Shown: positions 59,062-64,000 of the stretch, one piece after another
Numbering within the stretch: the first letter of the stretch is position 1
How the letters are laid out: each line of letters begins with the position of its first letter
Notes under the pieces: model-generated
Told to the model about the DNA's origin: nothing
Databases searched by the model: none
Seen by the model: only the letters and a program-made list of their open reading frames with translations
Program-made: the position numbers and the translations under genes
Assembly: GCA_029571215.1 (NCBI GenBank)
Contig: JAKPTE010000040.1
Location: 1-64,000, forward strand
From: Bacteroidota bacterium
Lineage (GTDB): Bacteria > Bacteroidota > Bacteroidia > Bacteroidales > JAAYUG01
Length of the DNA stretch: 64,000 nucleotides
Reading direction: 5' to 3'

Positions 59062-61692
59062 ATGAACGCATCGGAGATCCGGCAGAAGTTTTTGAACTTT
59101 TTTGAGAATAAGGGACATACACTTGTTCCTTCTGCACCTATTGTGCTCAGGAATGATCCTACCCTGATGTTCACCAATGCCGGAATGAACCAGTTCAAGG
59201 ATATATTCCTTGGTAACCAGCCTGCACCGCATCCCCGCATTGCAAATACCCAGAAATGCCTTCGTGTATCGGGTAAACATAACGATCTGGAAGAAGTTGG
59301 CTACGATACCTATCACCACACGATGTTTGAAATGCTGGGAAACTGGTCATTTGGTGATTATTTCAAATCCGAGGCCATCGACTGGGCATGGGAATTCCTT
59401 ACCGAAAACCTTAAACTTGATCCCGAAAACCTGTACGCTACCGTCTTTGAAGGAAGTGAGGAAGAAGGCATATCTTTTGACGAAGAAGCCTATACCTGCT
59501 GGCTTCGGCATCTTCCAGCCGAAAAAATTATCAGAGGTGGCCGGAAAGACAACTTCTGGGAAATGGGAGATACAGGACCTTGCGGACCATGTTCCGAAAT
59601 CCATATTGATCTTCGGACTGAAAAGGAACGAAAGGAAGTTCCCGGTAAACTTCTGGTCAATACAGGCGATCCAAGGGTTATTGAAATATGGAACCTCGTT
59701 TTTATCCAGTTTAACAGAAAGTCCAGCGGAGCCCTGGAGCCTTTACCCATGAAGCACGTGGATACAGGAATGGGATTTGAGCGGCTTTGCAGGGTTGTTC
59801 AAAAAAAGGATTCCAACTATGATACAGACTTGTTCAGGCCTATTATAGCAGAAACAGAGCGCATTACCGGTTTCCTTTACGGAAAAGACGAAAAGACCGA
59901 CATCGCCATGCGGGTGATCGCTGATCACCTGAGGGCCATTTCGTTTTGCATTGCCGACGGCCAGCTTCCTTCCAATACCAAAGCGGGATATGTTCTCCGC
60001 CGAATCCTTCGCCGCGCCGTCCGTTATGGATACACCTTCCTGAAACAGGAAGAACCTTTCCTTTACAAACTGGTACCTTCCCTCGTGTCGGTTATGGGGG
60101 ACACTTTCCCCGAAATCAAAAAACAACAGACCCTGGTAATGAACGTTGTGGAAGAAGAAGAAAATTCCTTCCTGCGTACCCTTTCAACCGGAATACGTCT
60201 GCTTCAGCAAATAATGGATTCCGGTAACGAAAGAAAAGTAATACCGGGTAGCAGCGCCTTTGAACTATACGATACATACGGATTTCCGCTTGACCTTACC
60301 GAACTCATTGCCAGGGAACAAGGCTTTACCGTCGAACGTTCCGGATTTGAACAGGCCATGGAAGAACAGAAGAAACGGTCACGAAATGCCACAGTTGTTG
60401 AAACAGGCGACTGGACCATCTTGCACAACGGCATGGAAGAAGGAGTGTTTACCGGATATGATTCTCTGGAAGAAGATGTTTTGATCACAAGATACAGGGT
60501 GGTGAGGGTGAAAAATAAAGAACAGGTGCACCTGGTGCTCAACAAAACCCCCTTCTATGCCGAAAGTGGCGGGCAGGTGGGCGACAGCGGAATACTTTCC
60601 ACTGCATCGGAGCAAATCAAAATACTGAACACTTTCCACGAAAACAATCTGATTATTCATCAGGCCGATCACCTGCCGGCTCATCCTGAAGCAATGTTCC
60701 ATGCCAGAGTGGATGAAGAAAGAAGAAAAATGACTGCCTCCAACCATACAGCTACCCATCTTCTTCATTTTGCCCTCCGTCAGGTTCTTGGCAAGCACGT
60801 GGAACAAAAAGGTTCGCTGGTTGAGCCGGAGAGGCTGCGGTTTGATTTCAGCCACTTTAAAAAGATGACGCCGGAAGAGATCCGGAAAACGGAACAACTG
60901 GTGAATGAAATGATCCGAAAAAACATTGCCCGGAATGAGATGCGCTCAACAACCATGGAAAAAGCCCGGGAAATGGGAGCAATTGCCCTGTTCGGAGAAA
61001 AGTACGGATCGTCAGTGAGAATTATCCGCTTTGGAGAATCTATAGAACTCTGTGGAGGAACCCATGTTGATTCAACAGCTTCCATCGGACTGTTCAGAAT
61101 TACAGCTGAAACATCCATAGCGGCGGGTATCAGACGCATTGAAGCCGTTACCGGAAAAGCGGCTGAAGATTACATCAATGAACGGATTGACCTCCTCGAT
61201 ACGATTCTTTCAAAACTGAACAATCCAAAGAATCCTCTTGCTGCAATTGAACAGATCCTGGAGGAAAATACCCGGCTGCGGAAAATTGCTGAAAGCTTCC
61301 AGGCTGAGAGGGCTGCCAGACTGCAGAAAGACTTACTGGCCTCAGCCTTCCGGGTTGGTGAAATCAGGATAGTAACAGAGAAAGTTCAGTCTGATACCCC
61401 TGCCCTGTTGAAAGATATTGCATTTCCCCTGGCACATACTTCGGAAAAGACCATCATGCTCCTGGGAACTGAACTGGACGGCAAGGCTCATCTCGCACTC
61501 ATGATTTCCCATGACCTGGTAAAAACCCTGAACCTGAATGCATCGGTTCTGATCAAAGAACTGGCTGCAGAAATCCATGGAGGCGGAGGCGGACAACCAT
61601 TTTTCGCCACCGCAGGAGGTACCAACCCCGCCGGATTACCCATTGCTTTTCAACGCATGAGGGAGTTTCTGAAAACAAAACTCGCATCATAG
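59062..61692 (+). CDS. alaS: Alanine--tRNA ligase
   Basis: An 876-residue class II synthetase with full domain set: aminoacylation domain (FTNAGMNQFKDIFLG, NTQKCLRVSGKHNDLE, FEMLGNWSFGDYFK), tRNA-binding helical domain, editing domain with HTATHLLH and CGGTH, and the DHHA1 C-Ala domain ending in the glycine-rich HGGGGGQPFFA. It charges tRNA-Ala and clears Ser/Gly mischarging. It lies divergent from the M23 gene and 48 bases before the acyl-CoA synthetase. Confidence 0.98.
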   Translation: MNASEIRQKFLNFFENKGHTLVPSAPIVLRNDPTLMFTNAGMNQFKDIFLGNQPAPHPRIANTQKCLRVSGKHNDLEEVGYDTYHHTMFEMLGNWSFGDYFKSEAIDWAWEFLTENLKLDPENLYATVFEGSEEEGISFDEEAYTCWLRHLPAEKIIRGGRKDNFWEMGDTGPCGPCSEIHIDLRTEKERKEVPGKLLVNTGDPRVIEIWNLVFIQFNRKSSGALEPLPMKHVDTGMGFERLCRVVQKKDSNYDTDLFRPIIAETERITGFLYGKDEKTDIAMRVIADHLRAISFCIADGQLPSNTKAGYVLRRILRRAVRYGYTFLKQEEPFLYKLVPSLVSVMGDTFPEIKKQQTLVMNVVEEEENSFLRTLSTGIRLLQQIMDSGNERKVIPGSSAFELYDTYGFPLDLTELIAREQGFTVERSGFEQAMEEQKKRSRNATVVETGDWTILHNGMEEGVFTGYDSLEEDVLITRYRVVRVKNKEQVHLVLNKTPFYAESGGQVGDSGILSTASEQIKILNTFHENNLIIHQADHLPAHPEAMFHARVDEERRKMTASNHTATHLLHFALRQVLGKHVEQKGSLVEPERLRFDFSHFKKMTPEEIRKTEQLVNEMIRKNIARNEMRSTTMEKAREMGAIALFGEKYGSSVRIIRFGESIELCGGTHVDSTASIGLFRITAETSIAAGIRRIEAVTGKAAEDYINERIDLLDTILSKLNNPKNPLAAIEQILEENTRLRKIAESFQAERAARLQKDLLASAFRVGEIRIVTEKVQSDTPALLKDIAFPLAHTSEKTIMLLGTELDGKAHLALMISHDLVKTLNLNASVLIKELAAEIHGGGGGQPFFATAGGTNPAGLPIAFQRMREFLKTKLAS

Positions 61693-61740
61693 CATCCTGA
61701 TTTCAGTTATTCATTTATTTTTATCCCAAAATCTGCTCCT

Positions 61741-63540
61741 ATGGAAATAACCCGAACCTTTGATATTCTTGACAATTATCTTGTCAGGTTTCCTGAAAAA
61801 CAGGATGCCCTGGCTGCAAAGAAGAATGGCGCATGGATAACATACAGCAGCAAAGATTATGTAAAAAACGCCAACCTTGTGAGTTGTGGTCTTTTGCAAC
61901 TGGGTATTCAGAAAGGCGACAGAATCCTGAGCGTTTCGAACAACCGTCCCGAATGGAACTTTCTTGACATGGGCATGAGCCAGATCGGGGCAGTGCATGT
62001 TCCGGTATACCCCACCATCAGCAGGGAAGAATATCAATATATTCTGGAGCACTGCGAACCAAAGATCATTGTGGTTTCCGACAAATCGCTGTACGAAAAA
62101 ATTCGCTCTATTGCCGAAACCCTCCTTCCTGGAACAACCATCTATACATTCAATGATGTTCCCGGGGCCCTGAATTTTAATGAAATTATCCGGCTGGGAG
62201 AATCATCGGAGGCAGAAAACCTGCCAAAGGTTCAGGAAATGAAAAAATCCATTTCGCCCGATGACCTGCTCACCATCATCTATACAAGCGGAACAACAGG
62301 TAATCCAAAAGGAGTGATGCTGTCACACCGGAATGTTGTCACCAATGCTAAGGGTGCCCGTAACATTCACTGGTTCAACGATCAGCACAGGATGCTCAGT
62401 TTTCTTCCCATCTGCCACATTTTCGAACGCACCATCAACTATCATGTCCAGATGGAAGGGATCGGGATATACTATGCCGAAAACCTGGGTACCATAGCCG
62501 ATAACCTGCGTGAAGTCAAACCACAACTCATGATTTCGGTACCACGGCTGATAGAAAAAGTATATGACAAAATCATATCAACAGGCAAATCGCTTCCTTA
62601 CATAAAAAAACAGATTTTCTTCTGGGCAGTCAATCTGGGACTGAAATATGATTATGTACTGAAAGGCAATCCTTTTTACCGATTTCAGCTTGCGCTGGCA
62701 AGGAAACTGGTATTCAGCAAATGGCAAGCCTCCCTTGGAGGAAACCTCGGACTCATCGTCATAGGTGGTGCAGCCCTTCAGCCCAGACTTTCCCGCATTT
62801 TTGGAGCAGCCGGAATACCCTGCGTTGAAGGATATGGCCTTACTGAAAGTTCGCCGGTCATTGCTGCCAACAATCTGCGTACGGGCGAAGTTCGTGTTGG
62901 TACTGTGGGACCTGTTTTTGAAAATGTCGAAGTACATATCGCTGAGGATGGCGAGATTCTCACCAAAGGGCCCTGTGTCATGATGGGCTATTACAAGGAT
63001 CCGGAAAAAACCAAGGAAGCCATCGACAGCGAAGGCTGGCTTCACACGGGCGATATCGGTATCCTGGTGGAAGGAAAGTACCTCAAGATTACCGACAGAA
63101 AAAAGGAAATCTTCAAACTATCCAGCGGCAAATACATTGCCCCCCAGGCTATTGAAAACATGCTTAAGGAATCGATGTTCATTGAGCAGGCCATGGTAAT
63201 CGGTGAAAACCAGAAATTCGCCAGCGCCCTGATTGCTCCCAACTTTTCCTTTCTCCACAATTGGGCCTTTCTGCATCATGTCGATTTCCAGGACAACAAA
63301 GATCTGATCAGTAATCCCCAGGTGATCGCCAGATACCAGAAGGAAATTACCCGCTTTAATAAGCAGTTGGGCGAGCACGAACGCATTAAACGTTTCAGAC
63401 TCGTAGCTGATGAATGGTCTCCTCAAACAGGAGAATTATCTCCTACCCTCAAACTGAAACGAAGGGTATTGCTTGAAAAATACAGCAACCTGATAGACGA
63501 AATTTTCAGTGTTGACAAGGATGATATTCTGGATGCCTGA
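61741..63540 (+). CDS. Long-chain acyl-CoA synthetase
   Basis: A 599-residue AMP-forming synthetase of the FAA1/ACSL type. ATP loop IIYTSGTTGNPKGVMLSH, LPICHIFER, GYGLTESSPV, the hinge GWLHTGDIG and DRKKEIFKLSSGKYIAPQ are all present. It activates fatty acids to CoA esters at the inner membrane face for lipid synthesis or turnover. The gene follows alaS closely and is convergent with the symporter gene. Confidence 0.95.
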   Translation: MEITRTFDILDNYLVRFPEKQDALAAKKNGAWITYSSKDYVKNANLVSCGLLQLGIQKGDRILSVSNNRPEWNFLDMGMSQIGAVHVPVYPTISREEYQYILEHCEPKIIVVSDKSLYEKIRSIAETLLPGTTIYTFNDVPGALNFNEIIRLGESSEAENLPKVQEMKKSISPDDLLTIIYTSGTTGNPKGVMLSHRNVVTNAKGARNIHWFNDQHRMLSFLPICHIFERTINYHVQMEGIGIYYAENLGTIADNLREVKPQLMISVPRLIEKVYDKIISTGKSLPYIKKQIFFWAVNLGLKYDYVLKGNPFYRFQLALARKLVFSKWQASLGGNLGLIVIGGAALQPRLSRIFGAAGIPCVEGYGLTESSPVIAANNLRTGEVRVGTVGPVFENVEVHIAEDGEILTKGPCVMMGYYKDPEKTKEAIDSEGWLHTGDIGILVEGKYLKITDRKKEIFKLSSGKYIAPQAIENMLKESMFIEQAMVIGENQKFASALIAPNFSFLHNWAFLHHVDFQDNKDLISNPQVIARYQKEITRFNKQLGEHERIKRFRLVADEWSPQTGELSPTLKLKRRVLLEKYSNLIDEIFSVDKDDILDA

Positions 63541-63594
63541 CCGTACGGGTATGCTGCACAGTGTTTGATTGCAAACGGAATGCGTGAATCGGGT

Positions 63595-64000
63595 TTATCC
63601 TTGAGGGTTTTTAATGCGCAAAAAATACAGGCCGGCGAATGTCAGCAGGCCGTTCAGGATAAGAAGTTCATACCCGAGCCGATAGGAAGTGAACCAAACT
63701 GAAAGAAGGCGTTCCAGCAACAGACAAATTACCGGTGATGCAATAGCTACCCAGGGTGCCCATGCATCCCTGATTTTCCAGCGGGTCAGTAATCCAAAAG
63801 CAAAAAAGCCCAGAAGCGGACCATAGGTATAACCCGCCACTGTGAAGATGGCGCTGATGACACTCTGGTTGTTAATGGCTCTGAATATCAGGATAATAAC
63901 TAGCAATACCAGCGTAATAAAAATATGTACCCTCTGCCGGATACGTTTCAGTTCCTGTTCTGTTTTTTCCCCGGCGTTCAGGATGTCAACCGTAAAGGAA
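63595..64000 (-). CDS. Sodium:solute symporter (SSS family), 5' part beyond window
   Basis: The minus-strand frame is open from the right edge to the stop at 63597-63595, giving the last 134 residues. They include FRAINNQSVISAIFTVAGYTYGPLLGFFAFGLL and three further hydrophobic helices, a pattern typical of the C-terminal helices of SSS transporters in Bacteroidota. The codons near the edge (ending in the window at VDILNAGEKTEQE) belong to the loop before these helices. Substrate cannot be determined from this part. Confidence 0.85.
   Translation of the reverse strand, partial: SFTVDILNAGEKTEQELKRIRQRVHIFITLVLLVIILIFRAINNQSVISAIFTVAGYTYGPLLGFFAFGLLTRWKIRDAWAPWVAIASPVICLLLERLLSVWFTSYRLGYELLILNGLLTFAGLYFLRIKNPQG

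Noticed and set aside
1-64000. Search for CRISPR arrays, restriction systems, toxin-antitoxin pairs, phage genes and transposases
   Set aside because: No regular spacer-repeat array, no transposase-like gene and no defence gene was found; the PIN domain of PhoH is a fusion and not a free toxin.

Overview
The window looks like a chromosomal segment of an anaerobic Bacteroidota, most likely Bacteroidales or Marinilabiliales-like. The grounds are: a type IX secretion block (PorV, PorU, a PorP/SprF-like protein, GldJ next to murF); Bacteroidota-type promoters (TTTG, 19-21 bases, TAnnTTTG) in front of several genes; starts without clear Shine-Dalgarno sites; many lipoprotein signal peptides; and an oxygen-sensitive glycyl radical enzyme. 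No rRNA, tRNA, CRISPR array, transposase, phage gene or origin was found.

Region 1 (1-20.5 kb) is a glycan-degradation locus. The minus strand carries a DUF5916 outer-membrane barrel protein, a GH78 rhamnosidase, a degenerate Gfo/Idh/MocA protein, a GH105-like hydrolase, a ferritin-VIT1 fusion, a metallophosphoesterase and an esterase cut by the window edge. Most of these are joined by ATGA overlaps or very short gaps. The plus strand carries a GH106-like enzyme, GH43, GH31 with PA14, a DUF3267 membrane zincin and GH20 with a PA14-like tail. Two rhamnosidase-type families, a GH105-like enzyme and a GH43 suggest a rhamnose-rich pectin-type glycan, but no SusC/SusD pair or dedicated regulator lies inside the window.

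Region 2 (20.5-28.5 kb) is looser. It holds a SpoU methyltransferase, an NTF2-like secreted protein, and a glycyl radical activase with a glycyl radical enzyme that matches trans-4-hydroxy-L-proline dehydratase at all key residues. The leader before the activase contains a small His-rich ORF. Downstream lies a tandem, strongly folded repeat of about 330 bases (2.2 copies), then a small membrane protein and a ThuA protein.

Region 3 (28.5-46.3 kb) is mostly housekeeping: folC, nitroreductase, PIN-PhoH, SixA-like phosphatase, ppk1, mtaB, inositol monophosphatase, two tandem LpxL-type acyltransferases, a GT2, CapA, a TPM-TPM-LemA operon, hutU, a small lipoprotein, a thioredoxin-like protein and ispF.

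Region 4 (46.3-64 kb) holds porV-porU and, divergently, porP-like-gldJ-murF, then the M23-MerR-Nif3-zinc-ribbon operon divergent from alaS, an acyl-CoA synthetase, and a partial sodium:solute symporter at the right edge.

I found no clearly new multi-gene system. The best leads are the structured tandem repeat, the His-rich leader ORF before the hydroxyproline dehydratase operon together with its cluster-poor activase, and the catalytically degenerate Gfo/Idh/MocA protein inside the rhamnosidase operon.
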